DNA from: Methylobacter sp. S3L5C | Lineage (GTDB): Bacteria; Pseudomonadota; Gammaproteobacteria; Methylococcales; Methylomonadaceae | DNA: 64,000 nucleotides | Assembly: GCF_022788635.1 (NCBI RefSeq) | Contig: NZ_CP076024.1 | Span: 1,116,001 to 1,180,000 of the forward strand | Direction of reading: 5' to 3' | Part shown: in pieces, positions 8,331-17,184 of the stretch | Layout: the number at the start of each line of letters is the position of its first letter | How positions within the stretch are numbered: position 1 is the first letter of the stretch | Notes under the pieces: generated by a model | What the model was told of the DNA's origin: nothing | What the model saw: only the letters and a program-made list of their open reading frames with translations | Database searches by the model: none | Translations under genes and position numbers: made by a program

Positions 8331-9689
8331 CTAACCTGCGTCGGCTCTTATTATATCGGGGTTAGTTGCGGCAGCTTTACCCCGACTTTCATTGACTTTG
8401 GATAACAACGCCAGGCCGATAATAAAAAATGCCAACGTCGATAGCAACGATAGTCGATGATTTCCATCGCTCCAGTAATTAATCAATCCATAGCTCAATG
8501 GCCCTACTATAGCCGATAACCGATTAACCAAACCCCATAAACCTAAAAATTCACCTGCCCGCTCAACCGGCGAGAACTTGCTGACCAAAGCTCGTCCGAC
8601 AGACTGACTGGCACCCATGGCCACACCAATAATATTTCCGGCTATCCACATATGTAAAGGCTCACTGGCCAACAACGCCACGATCACCGCAACAATCCAA
8701 ATCAGCAAAGTCATTGCCAGCGTAGGCACCGATCCAATCCGGTCTTGTAAATACCCGCAAATAAAAGCACCAATTGCAGCCGTCACATTAACAACCATAA
8801 TCAGTACAATTAATGATGGGGTATCAAAGCCCATAACTTCGTGTGCATAAATAGCCGCCAGAACCACTACCGTGCTAACACCTGATTGGTAAACGCCCAG
8901 AGTTATCAAAAACCAGAGTAGATCGCGAAAGCGGGCCGCTTCTTTAAAGGTATGCAGCAATCGCGTATAACTTACTTGCAAATTAGACAGGCTCTTGTCC
9001 CAAAAAACCGGTATCGCTCGTTCACGCAACCAGATAAAAGTTGGCGCGGCTGTTAAGGCAAAGATTGCAGCCGTGATTAGTAAGGTAACAGGAACAAAAT
9101 GTGTTTCCGGTAACCCCTGTTGTTTGGCCCAGGTAATATAAGCCAGACAAATGCCTAAAGTCAGCAAGCCCCCAAAATAACCCAGACTCCAGCCATAACC
9201 GGACATTCGGCCCATATTTTCTTCAGGCACTATTTCCGGTAAAAAGGCCGCAATCAAATTTTCGCCACTGGCAAACATAATGGCGGAAAGAGTCACCAGC
9301 ACCATTCCCAGCCATATATCGCCGGGGCCTACCAATGCTAGTAAAGCTGTTGATACAATACAACCCACAGAAGATATCAGCAGAAATATTTTCTTACAGG
9401 CCCGATGATCTGCAATTGCACCAACTAACGGCCCGCTAATCATCACTATAAAATTGGCGATGCCAATAGCCAACGACCAAAGCAAGGTCGATAAACCCGG
9501 TGTAACGCCTTGTGCCATACCCGCAACGACACCAACAAAATAAGTGCTAAATATAGTCGTTTGCACTACGGTGGTATAACCGGAATTGGCAAAATCATAA
9601 AAAGCCCATGCCAATAATTCTCTTCGCCCTGCCCTGTCCGTTAATTGATTTTTTTTATCAGTAGACGGTTTATTCTGGGTACTATTCAT
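8331..9689 (-). CDS. MFS transporter, UMF1/Atg22-like family
   Basis: 452 residues with about 12 predicted membrane helices. The N-terminal ELLAWAFYDFANSGYTTVVQTTIFSTYF is the recognition sequence of the UMF1 (Atg22-like) branch of the major facilitator superfamily. The second half carries an MFS-type VGRALVSKFSPVERAGEFLG loop. Substrates of bacterial UMF1 proteins are mostly unknown. It lies 59 bp downstream of a TetR-type regulator on the same strand, so the pair is probably one operon with the regulator controlling export or uptake of a small molecule. Confidence 0.85.
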   Translation of the reverse strand: MNSTQNKPSTDKKNQLTDRAGRRELLAWAFYDFANSGYTTVVQTTIFSTYFVGVVAGMAQGVTPGLSTLLWSLAIGIANFIVMISGPLVGAIADHRACKKIFLLISSVGCIVSTALLALVGPGDIWLGMVLVTLSAIMFASGENLIAAFLPEIVPEENMGRMSGYGWSLGYFGGLLTLGICLAYITWAKQQGLPETHFVPVTLLITAAIFALTAAPTFIWLRERAIPVFWDKSLSNLQVSYTRLLHTFKEAARFRDLLWFLITLGVYQSGVSTVVVLAAIYAHEVMGFDTPSLIVLIMVVNVTAAIGAFICGYLQDRIGSVPTLAMTLLIWIVAVIVALLASEPLHMWIAGNIIGVAMGASQSVGRALVSKFSPVERAGEFLGLWGLVNRLSAIVGPLSYGLINYWSDGNHRLSLLSTLAFFIIGLALLSKVNESRGKAAATNPDIIRADAG

Positions 9690-9748
9690 ATTAGGAAAAC
9701 CAATAACAAGTGTTAACAGTCATTATCCTTTAATATGAAGAAAAGCTG

Positions 9749-10354
9749 CTATTTAATAAAATTTGTGCGCCACCCACTGATAAAATTCCTGATCAATAAA
9801 ACCAGTGTTTCTTCTATATCATAAATACGGGTCTTATCATCCTGTCCAGTTAATGAAAGAAGACAAATACCATGAATAGCAAACCATAAAGCTCGTGCGG
9901 CTCGGTTGCTGTTATCCCCGGAAAGTTCTGGTACAAGTTCTGCAAACTGCGCTTTAAAAGGGCTAAAAATATCGGTTACTTTCTCCTGATACCAATCCGG
10001 CGTTACTGTCTTTTCTGTGGGGGCATAATCAAACACAGTGCGCCAGCGATTAAAGTTATCACTGGCATAATTTAAGTAAGTCATGGCTAGAGCTTCAATT
10101 GAATGCTCTGCACCGCACGCTTGCACTTGCCCTAACTGTGCCGAAAGTGCATCCAGTGTTTTCGCATTAACATGTACAATCAAATCAGCCATATTGATAA
10201 ATACCATATAAATACTGCCAACGGTATAACCAATCTCGGCCGCAATCCTGCGTACTTTTAACGCTGGAAATCCTTCCTCAATAACAATTGTTTCTGCCGC
10301 AGACAAAATCAACGCCTTTAATTCTTCCTGAGTATGCTCACTTCGTTTTGCCAT
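9749..10354 (-). CDS. TetR/AcrR-family transcriptional regulator
   Basis: 201 residues. The N-terminal helix-turn-helix is evident: ILSAAETIVIEEGFPALKVRRIAAEIGYTVGSIYMVFINMADLI, about residues 16-60. The C-terminal ligand domain (DNFNRWRTVFDYAP, ALWFAIHGICLLSL) resembles TetR regulators of unknown ligand. It precedes the UMF1-type transporter by 59 bp and is likely co-transcribed with it, probably as an autorepressor. No clear palindromic operator was identified in front of it. Confidence 0.85.
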   Translation of the reverse strand: MAKRSEHTQEELKALILSAAETIVIEEGFPALKVRRIAAEIGYTVGSIYMVFINMADLIVHVNAKTLDALSAQLGQVQACGAEHSIEALAMTYLNYASDNFNRWRTVFDYAPTEKTVTPDWYQEKVTDIFSPFKAQFAELVPELSGDNSNRAARALWFAIHGICLLSLTGQDDKTRIYDIEETLVLLIRNFISGWRTNFIK

Positions 10355-10643
10355 AGTTAACCAATTTTATTTTTAAGCGAAGATGGAATATTGCATTAGC
10401 AGCTATTATTTTTTGATCCTTCTCAACTCCGTAATGTTTTTAACGATAAAATGGCAAGCATCTTTAATACCGAAGGTAAGCTGATTTCCTGCGAATAATA
10501 TACCCAGCTTGCTGTTTAATTACTTGGATTATTATAGTAGACTTTTGTGGGGTAGTTTTTTTGGCGCTTGGCTTTTTATGCCTTGCTGATAAGGCCAAAC
10601 CGCCTGTTATTACCCGATAATCCCACAATAATAAGAGGTATTT

Positions 10644-11225
10644 ATGAGTAAAATTGTTAATGACGTTTTAACTGCAAACAGAGAGTATATGAATAACTTT
10701 GGCGACAAAGGTGATTTACCTATGCCACCAGGAAGACATTTTGCTATTTTAACCTGTATGGATGCCCGTCTGGATCCGGCAAAATATGCAGGCCTGTCCG
10801 AAGGCGATGCTCACGTTATTCGGAATGCTGGCGGACGTGCCAGTGATGATGCCATCCGCTCACTGGTTATTTCCTACAAATTACTGGGTACACGAGAATG
10901 GTTTGTTATTCATCATACCGACTGTGGTATGGAAACATTTACCGATGAGATCATGCGTGACTTGTTGGGCAGCAGCTTAAAAACGGCTTCCGTCGATGCA
11001 AACGGCTGGCACGACGGCTGCGAAGGTCCAGGTTCTGCAGAAGGCAAATATATCAGTTGGCTGACCATTAGAGATCAAGAGGTAAGTGTACTGGAAGATG
11101 TTATTCGCATTAAGAACCATCCTCTGGTTCCTTCTGACATTCCGGTTTACGGCTATATCTACGACTGTAAATCAGGCCGGTTAATTGAAGTGCCTGCTGC
11201 AACAGAAGCGGGTAAAGCAAGCTAA
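10644..11225 (+). CDS. Beta-class carbonic anhydrase
   Basis: 193 residues. The zinc-binding pattern of beta-carbonic anhydrases is complete: Cys38 in CMDAR with the Asp40-Arg42 dyad, then His91 and Cys94 in HHTDCGM. The enzyme interconverts CO2 and bicarbonate in the cytoplasm. The spacing and the [14 protein letters not shown] segment resemble the short beta-CA subgroup found in many soil bacteria. A good ribosome site (AAGAGG) precedes the ATG. The gene stands alone, with a bidirectional terminator downstream; the 289-bp region upstream holds no other gene that I can see. Confidence 0.9.
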   Translation: MSKIVNDVLTANREYMNNFGDKGDLPMPPGRHFAILTCMDARLDPAKYAGLSEGDAHVIRNAGGRASDDAIRSLVISYKLLGTREWFVIHHTDCGMETFTDEIMRDLLGSSLKTASVDANGWHDGCEGPGSAEGKYISWLTIRDQEVSVLEDVIRIKNHPLVPSDIPVYGYIYDCKSGRLIEVPAATEAGKAS

Positions 11226-11234
11226 AAACGACTT

Positions 11235-11272
11235 TTAATCCTGCCCATATCCTGAGGTGTGGGCAGGGTTAA
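11235..11272. terminator. Bidirectional terminator, carbonic anhydrase / sugar transporter
   Basis: Arms TTAATCCTGCCCA and TGGGCAGGGTTAA (one G-T pair) enclose a 12-base loop. On the plus strand the stem is followed by an AAATTG stretch, and on the minus strand by AAAGTCG, so it is a moderate terminator. It lies exactly between convergent genes. Confidence 0.6.
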
Positions 11273-11293
11273 ATTGTATGATTGCTTTTACAA

Positions 11294-12613
11294 TCACTTT
11301 ACCGCTGAAAATTTATGGCCGTTCAAGCCGTAAAAAGCAATATAACAGTAACCAAGTACAGGGATAAAAAAAGCCGCTTGAATACCGATACGATCAGCGA
11401 AAATACCCTGCACAACAGGTAAAATAGCGCCTCCCACTATAGCTGCACATAAGATTCCTGAACCCTGCCCGGTATGTTTTCCCAAGCCGTTAATAGCCAG
11501 TGAAAAAATGGTGGGAAATAATATGGAATTAAACAAGCCTACCGAAAGAATTGCCCACATGGCAACAGACCCGCTACCCATAATAGCAATTAAAACCAGG
11601 GCAGCTGCTGTTAGCGCATTAAATGCCAGAGCTTTACCGGGTTTAATTTTTTGCATGACTGCCGCTCCGACAAAGCGTCCAACCATAGCGCCACCCCAGT
11701 AAAATGAAACATACTTGCCGGCTTCCTGTTCCGTTAATCCGGCAATACTAGCTTCGCCCAAAAAATTAATCAGAAAACTGCCAATACAAACTTCACCACC
11801 GACATAAACAAAAATACCAATAGCACCTAATACCAGATGCTTATATCCCCAGGCACTGTCATGGCCACCGTCAAAAGAATACTCTTCGGCATTTACAGGC
11901 GTTTGTTCAGTCGATTTAATTTCAGGTAATTTGATCATGACAAAAATGATCGCCACACAAAATAAAACCGCTGCCAAAAGCAAATAAGGATTTTGTACGG
12001 CTGCAGCTTGTGCTGCTTGATACACCGATAACTCCTCCGCATTAAGCAGATTAATTTCTTCTGCGCTTTTAACTGCCGTAGAAAGAATCAATAAAGTGCC
12101 AAAATAAGGGGCAATAGTCGTACCCAAAGAATTAAATGCCTGTGTCAGGGTTAAGCGACTGGAGGCAGTTTCCGGTTTGCCTAAAATAGTCACGTAGGGA
12201 TTTGCAGCAACCTGCAATAACGTGATTCCCGATGCCAACACAAAAAATGCCCCTAAAAACAACGGATAGGAATGCTGGCTTGCGGCAGGATAAAATAATA
12301 AACAGCCTATGCCGGCTATTAATAATCCGGCAATAATTCCGCCTTTGTAATTAATTTTTTCAACCAGATAACCGCTGGGAACAGAAACCACAAAATAAGC
12401 GATAAAAAAACAAAATTGAACCAACATGGCTTGCGTGTAGCTAAGGGTAAATACCGATTTCAAATGCGGAATTAAAATATCATTTAAACAGGTTATAAAC
12501 CCCCAGATAAAAAACAGCGATGTTAACAGAGTTAATGAACCCAGATAAGAATTCTTATCGACACCATCCGATAAATTATCCGGTAACATTTTTGCGTCAG
12601 TTGTCTTGACCAT
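11294..12613 (-). CDS. Sugar:H+ symporter, FucP/GluP-type MFS transporter
   Basis: 439 residues with about 12 membrane helices. The N-terminal [21 protein letters not shown] and [37 protein letters not shown] are diagnostic of the FHS family, which imports fucose, glucose/galactose or related hexoses with protons. The start codon lies 12 bp after the stop of the GH3 glycosidase gene, so the two form an operon that would hydrolyse a beta-linked oligosaccharide outside the cytoplasm and import the released sugar. Which sugar cannot be told from sequence; glucose is the simplest guess given the partner enzyme. Confidence 0.88.
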   Translation of the reverse strand: MVKTTDAKMLPDNLSDGVDKNSYLGSLTLLTSLFFIWGFITCLNDILIPHLKSVFTLSYTQAMLVQFCFFIAYFVVSVPSGYLVEKINYKGGIIAGLLIAGIGCLLFYPAASQHSYPLFLGAFFVLASGITLLQVAANPYVTILGKPETASSRLTLTQAFNSLGTTIAPYFGTLLILSTAVKSAEEINLLNAEELSVYQAAQAAAVQNPYLLLAAVLFCVAIIFVMIKLPEIKSTEQTPVNAEEYSFDGGHDSAWGYKHLVLGAIGIFVYVGGEVCIGSFLINFLGEASIAGLTEQEAGKYVSFYWGGAMVGRFVGAAVMQKIKPGKALAFNALTAAALVLIAIMGSGSVAMWAILSVGLFNSILFPTIFSLAINGLGKHTGQGSGILCAAIVGGAILPVVQGIFADRIGIQAAFFIPVLGYCYIAFYGLNGHKFSAVK

Positions 12614-12625
12614 GTAAATCGTGTC

Positions 12626-14872
12626 TCATTTTATTACCGCGAAATTAGCCGTTTCATTACCGACCATTACTTTAAAATCACCCGGTTCAACAATTCGTTT
12701 AAGATCAACACCAATAAATGACAAATCGTGTGGCGTTAAAGTAAAGATTAAGTTTTCAGCCTGGCCCGGATTAAGTTCTATTTTCTTAAAGGCTTTTAAT
12801 TGCTTGTTGGGTCTGGTGACGGATGCGGCAACATCATTGACATAAAGCAAAACGGTTTCCTTGCCTTTTAACAATCCTGTATTTTTAACCGTCACAGTAA
12901 CCGTTATATTTTCGCCGCTATTGATCTTGTCTTTCTCTGTCTTCAAGTCGCTGGTTTCAAAGGTCGTATAACTTAAGCCATGACCAAATGGATATAACGG
13001 ATTAAAAATATTCTGTTCAAACGATTCCATGGGCTTGTAATCATACGGCGTAAAACCGTTGGTATCTCTGGGATAGGTAATTGGCAATTTACCATCGGGA
13101 TTATAATCACCGTACAAAATATCGGCAATGGCTACACCACCCTCCATACCCGGCAAAAAGCCTAAAATAACTCCTGGAACCTGTTCAGCAATCGCCGTAA
13201 TAATGCGTGGACGACCACCCAAAGTAACCAAAATAACCGGTTTTCCGGTTGCTATCATGGCGTTGGCAAGATCAATTTGAGCTTGATCAAGATTTAACGA
13301 GTCAATATTACCCGCCGTTTCTGTATAAGGTTTCTCGCCCAGACACAACACTATCGTGTCATGGTTTTTAGCCTCCTTAACGGCTTTTTTAATATCAATT
13401 TCGGCATCATATGACGTTCCGCCAACATAAGTGACTTTACCGGCAGATTTCTTTTGTATGGCTTCAAAAATCGTTAACTTGTCCTGAGGATATAAACTTT
13501 CATTGTCACCTTGCCAGGTAATCGTCCAGCCGCCATTCATTACATTCAATAAATTTGCGGTAGGCCCTGTTACCAAAATACTGGACTCTTTTTTTAGTGG
13601 CAGACTATTGTTGTCATTTTTGGCCAGTACAATAGATTCTCTGGCTGCCTGAAGATTAACCTCTCTATCTTCAACAAGTTGAACGGTTGTCTCTACCGGT
13701 AAAGCCGGCGCATTGGGTTCAAATAGTCCTGCCTGGTATTTTACGGCAAGTATCCTGGATACCGCTTCATCTACCCTTGATAGTGGCACCTCGCCTTCGT
13801 TAACCAGTTCAATCAACAGATCATAAAATGAGAAATCAAACGGCACCATACTCATATCAACGCCTGCCATCACTGCAATTTTAACCGCTTCTTTTTCCGT
13901 AGCCGCTAATTTATCTCGCGTATAAAGACGCTTAATATCTCCCCAGTCAGAAACAGTAAAGCCTTTAAAACCTAGTTCATCGCGTAAAATCGTGGTTAGG
14001 TAATGATAGTTTGCATGTCCCGGAATACCGTCAACTTCAGCGGAATTGACCATAATGGTTGGTGATCCGGCTTCAATACCCGCCTCAAACGTGGGCAGAA
14101 AATATTCACGAAGCATTCTATCGCCAATCCAGGCAGGCGTTCTGTCTCTGCCGTTAATCGGAAAGCCGTAACCCACATAGTGCTTCAAACAAGTCAGTCC
14201 CTTATTGGGAGCGGAAAAATCATCACCTTGATGACCTTTTATAAACGATGTGCCCAAAACAGTGGCCAGATGAACATCTTCCCCATAAGTTTCCCATAAG
14301 CGTGGCCAAAGCGGCTGACGGCCAATATCCATTACCGGCGAAAAATTCCATTGCAGACCGGAAACGCGCAATTCTCTGGCAGTAATTTCTCCTTCCTTGA
14401 CGCTCAATTCAGGGTTAAAAGTAGCCGCCATACTGATGGCTTGAGGAAATAACACCGCATTTTGCGTATAAGTAGCGCCATGTATGCCATCAATTCCGTA
14501 TATTACCGGAATTTTTAAGCGTGTTTTGTCGGCAACTCCTTGCACTGTCTGCATCAGTAGTCGCCATGTCTGAACGGATTGTGCCTTGTTATTCGGGGTA
14601 ACGGGCGTATTAAGAATGGAACCTACATGATGCTTTAATACCGCATCTTCCAACTTCGCCTGATCAATAAAATTACCGTCAGTTTGGCCTTCCGGAACAG
14701 CAACAACAGAAAAGTCAACCTGTGTCATCTGCCCCACTTTTTCTTCAAGCGTCATCGTTGCCAGCAGCTTTTTGACTTTATTTTCTATGTCTCCGTTCGC
14801 TTCTTGATCACTCACTGAACACCCCGCCATGACAAATAGTGTAAAAACCAAAATGCTATTTTTTATATGCAA
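12626..14872 (-). CDS. Glycoside hydrolase family 3 lipoprotein (BglX-like beta-glucosidase)
   Basis: 748 residues. A lipoprotein-type signal ends at MAGC (Cys18). The GH3 N-terminal barrel shows RLWETYGED near 191, the substrate-binding KHYVGYG (Lys230-His231) and the nucleophile Asp309 in GFTVSDWGD. The C-terminal GH3 sandwich (GFLPGMEGGVAIADILYGDYNPDGKLPIT) follows, then a fibronectin-III-like domain at the end, as in BglX. The enzyme removes terminal beta-linked glucose from oligosaccharides in the periplasm or at the surface. It is the first gene of a two-gene operon with a sugar symporter. About 240 bp upstream, up to the split DUF2721 gene, contain no recognised feature. Confidence 0.92.
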   Translation of the reverse strand: MHIKNSILVFTLFVMAGCSVSDQEANGDIENKVKKLLATMTLEEKVGQMTQVDFSVVAVPEGQTDGNFIDQAKLEDAVLKHHVGSILNTPVTPNNKAQSVQTWRLLMQTVQGVADKTRLKIPVIYGIDGIHGATYTQNAVLFPQAISMAATFNPELSVKEGEITARELRVSGLQWNFSPVMDIGRQPLWPRLWETYGEDVHLATVLGTSFIKGHQGDDFSAPNKGLTCLKHYVGYGFPINGRDRTPAWIGDRMLREYFLPTFEAGIEAGSPTIMVNSAEVDGIPGHANYHYLTTILRDELGFKGFTVSDWGDIKRLYTRDKLAATEKEAVKIAVMAGVDMSMVPFDFSFYDLLIELVNEGEVPLSRVDEAVSRILAVKYQAGLFEPNAPALPVETTVQLVEDREVNLQAARESIVLAKNDNNSLPLKKESSILVTGPTANLLNVMNGGWTITWQGDNESLYPQDKLTIFEAIQKKSAGKVTYVGGTSYDAEIDIKKAVKEAKNHDTIVLCLGEKPYTETAGNIDSLNLDQAQIDLANAMIATGKPVILVTLGGRPRIITAIAEQVPGVILGFLPGMEGGVAIADILYGDYNPDGKLPITYPRDTNGFTPYDYKPMESFEQNIFNPLYPFGHGLSYTTFETSDLKTEKDKINSGENITVTVTVKNTGLLKGKETVLLYVNDVAASVTRPNKQLKAFKKIELNPGQAENLIFTLTPHDLSFIGVDLKRIVEPGDFKVMVGNETANFAVIK

Positions 14873-15175
14873 CTTTTTTCCTGCTAGTTTTTATGATCCA
14901 AAATCCGCTATTTACGGCATTTCAGATAGAAGAGCGCTTATGCTGTTTTCACTATCAGTATAAACTTACAAAGCATGACACTGTTATTTTTTACACCAAC
15001 AAATATTCGCTAATTTCTGATTCAGTACTTAAAGTGAGTACTGAGACACTGATTTAATTGATACTCACGTGATGATCATAAGCGCTAACAACGCTTAAAC
15101 CAAAAATTATTAACGGTTATGGCCCACTGCGGACATAAGCTGTGGCCAGATAAATTTCACTAATAGACATCTTTC

Positions 15176-15649
15176 CTAAATACAGCCATAGCGTAAGTTA
15201 ACAAGAGCAGCCACTAAATTCCATGTCAAGGAGTAATGCTTGTGTTTGCCCCGATAAACATCTTTGGCAATCCTGAAAATTTTGCATCGGCGATTAACAT
15301 GCTCAATAAAAATACGCTGTTTTGATAGTGCCTTATTATCGGCTTTGTCTTCTGCCGAAAGCGGTTGGCCTTTTTTCTTTTTAACCGGTAGAGTCGAGTT
15401 CTGATGGTGTTTCTTTATCCCTTGGTATCCGGAATCCGCCAACAACAGGGCATCAGGATGTAACAATAGACGGCTATCTTTGAAGATCGAAAAATCATGC
15501 TGTTGACCTTTACCTATCACTACGGAGAGTATAGTCATCGTCAATAGGCAGATCACGAGTTGGACTTTGATCGTGTGGCGTTTTTTTTCCTGAAAAGTAC
15601 GCTTTCTGGTTTTTAACAGGGCGCTCGATAGGCTGCTCCGAAACATCAA
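15176..15649 (-). CDS. IS5-family transposase, OrfB (DDE domain)
   Basis: The useful part starts after the A-run, near RHTIKVQLVI. It carries the second aspartate in LLLADSGYQGIKKHH and the glutamate in IFIEHVNRRCKIFRI, completing the DDE triad with OrfA. The stop is in the left end of the element. It is expressed only as a fusion with OrfA by frameshifting; the first residues listed for an independent start are probably not used. Confidence 0.82.
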   Translation of the reverse strand: MMFRSSLSSALLKTRKRTFQEKKRHTIKVQLVICLLTMTILSVVIGKGQQHDFSIFKDSRLLLHPDALLLADSGYQGIKKHHQNSTLPVKKKKGQPLSAEDKADNKALSKQRIFIEHVNRRCKIFRIAKDVYRGKHKHYSLTWNLVAALVNLRYGCI

Positions 15650-16013
15650 TGACCACGGTAGCTGCGGGATCTTCCAACAGTGCTTTGCGGTTGGGCAGTT
15701 TTTCGATTTTGATCAATAGTCTTACAGTGCGAGTATAGATTTTATGGCAATACGATTCGCTGATGTCGAAGACCGCAGCCAGATTTATCAACGTCGGATA
15801 GTGACGAAGATAATAGAGTGTCAGTAACAAGCGGTCTTCCAAAGCCATCTTGGAGTCTTTTCGTCCCCGTCTAGTCAGTGGATTAAGGACTTTTTGTTCG
15901 TCCAGGTAAGTCACCAGCTTACCGTGAAGATGCAGAAAATCTTCTGGTGACAGGCCGACAGTCCTTAAAAATTCTTCAGGCTTGTGTCTTGGCAATTGGG
16001 CATAAGGAGTCAT
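15510..16013 (-). CDS. IS5-family transposase, OrfA
   Basis: 167 residues containing the N-terminal helix-turn-helix region (GRKDSKMALEDRLLLTLYYLRHYPTLINLAAVFDISESYCHKIY) and the first catalytic aspartate in VVIDVSEQPIERP. The frame is joined to OrfB through a run of eight A on the coding strand (15581-15588), where a frameshift or transcriptional slippage would fuse the two parts. The run is the same in both copies of the element, which argues for programmed recoding rather than decay. Confidence 0.85.
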   Translation of the reverse strand: MTPYAQLPRHKPEEFLRTVGLSPEDFLHLHGKLVTYLDEQKVLNPLTRRGRKDSKMALEDRLLLTLYYLRHYPTLINLAAVFDISESYCHKIYTRTVRLLIKIEKLPNRKALLEDPAATVVIDVSEQPIERPVKNQKAYFSGKKTPHDQSPTRDLPIDDDYTLRSDR

Positions 16014-16624
16014 GGCTATCCGTGTTTTCAGAGGTAGATCGCTATTTTAACCCTATCAAAGCCAAATTCTATGTCAATTATTTAGGAAAGATGTCTAATG
16101 AAAAAAATTAACGCCAAAATCAAGCTCAACATGGCGATAACAAACAACGAAGCGATAGGAATTGCCATATTAACGACAATAAACGAATCTAGAAAAAGAA
16201 CGGCAATTACCGAACAAACCAACAGCACACAAGTAGTACACAAAGCAATAGCCCAGTTGATTAAACGGGTACGCCGGGTTAGCACGGCCAATTCATCACG
16301 GATTTTCTGGCCTTGTTTTTCCTCATTAAAAGACAAGAGTTTACCGTGCAGCAAGCGCGACCGGTCGATGATACGAGCCAAGCGGTTTGTTAAAACTGAC
16401 AAAATACTGGCAACACCAGTTAGTAAAAAAACAGGAGCAACAGCGAGTTGAATCGCATGTGCAATGTTTGTAGTGGGTAGGTCGGTGAACATAACGGATC
16501 GGTGTAAGTAAGTAATAGTGACTTTTAATTGTTTTCTGACTGTAAGTCCATTCGGCGCAATTTGCAATGCTTATAGATTAATATAACCTGAAATGTATTA
16601 ACAATACCTTCGCCAATTGGCATG

Positions 16625-16735
16625 AGTAATTTATAGATATCGGAGGAAGAAGAAGGGCAGGATGAATTTTCTGGCGCAGATGATCGCGCCCTGGACACCG
16701 AAGACGCATCGAAACCGAATCCGAGGAAAAAGCAC
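16625..16735 (+). repeat. IS66 transposase gene fragment
   Basis: About 90 bp here match, in opposite orientation, the segment at about 49835-49925 inside the decayed IS66 gene; the shared translation is QDEFSGADDRALDTEDASK, the acidic linker near the N-terminus of IS66 TnpC. The fragment is fused directly to IS1595 sequence. Confidence 0.7.
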
Positions 16736-17130
16736 CGGTCTCCGGCTTCACTAAAAAAGCCATTACTGACTGGGCTAAAACCAATCTTGCACCTAGTTGC
16801 TCCGTGCTTTCTGATGGCTTGAGTTGTTTTGCTGCGGTATCCGAGGCTGGGTGCCAACATCGGGCTATTATAGTCGGCGGTCGAAAACCCAAAGATATAC
16901 CGGAATTTCTTTGGATTAATACGATATTAGGTAATCTAAAAACTAGCTTGGGTGGTGCTTATCATGCTTTTGGTTTCACAAAATACACCTCGCGCTATTT
17001 GGCAGCATTTGCCTATCGCTTCAATCGCCGCTTCCAACTCGATAAGCTTCCATCGCGTCTTCTTGTCGCGGCTATTGCCATTCGGCCTCGTTCAGAGGTA
17101 TGGCTTCGGTCGGCTGAAGCATCTTGCTAA
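16735..17130 (+). pseudogene. IS1595-family transposase, 3' fragment
   Basis: The frame encodes FTKKAITDWAKTNLAP, SVLSDGLSCFAAV, then EFLWINTILGNLKTSL, GGAYHAFGFTKYTSRY and LAAFAYRFNRRFQLDKL, which is the C-terminal half of an ISXO2/IS1595-type DDE transposase, ending LRSAEASC. The zinc-ribbon N-terminus and the first catalytic residue are missing, having been replaced by the IS66 fragment. No function is expected. A matching N-terminal piece and a C-terminal end of another copy lie at 50184-50318 and 51296-51316. Confidence 0.8.
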
Positions 17131-17184
17131 TCAGGAAAGATTTTACTTTAACCCCCTATTATTAAGTTGGCTATTCAGACCATA

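Larger units (their letters stand above)
15166..16095 (-). mobile_element. IS5-family insertion sequence, copy 1 (930 bp)
   Basis: The element begins GACATCTTTCC and ends GGAAAGATGTC, with about 17 bp of terminal inverted repeat (longer if the flanking TA is counted) and TA on each side as the likely target duplication. It carries two overlapping minus-strand frames that together give a DDE transposase. A second copy of exactly the same length is at 50354-51283. Both are structurally complete, so the element may be active. Confidence 0.92.
15117..16492 (-). pseudogene. DUF2721 membrane protein gene, split by an IS insertion
   Basis: The 5' part starts at the ATG at 16492 (MFTDLPTTNIAHAIQLAVAPVFLLTGVA) and has three predicted membrane helices: one at the N-terminus and two near the C-terminus. 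It runs into the inverted repeat of the IS at 16095. The missing tail is found on the other side of the IS: after removing 15166-16095 and one TA, the frame continues into ISEIYLATAYVRSGP and a stop at 15117-15119, which matches the usual end of DUF2721 proteins. The function of the family is unknown. The intact gene would have encoded about 150 residues. The clean reconstruction shows the insertion is recent. Confidence 0.85.
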
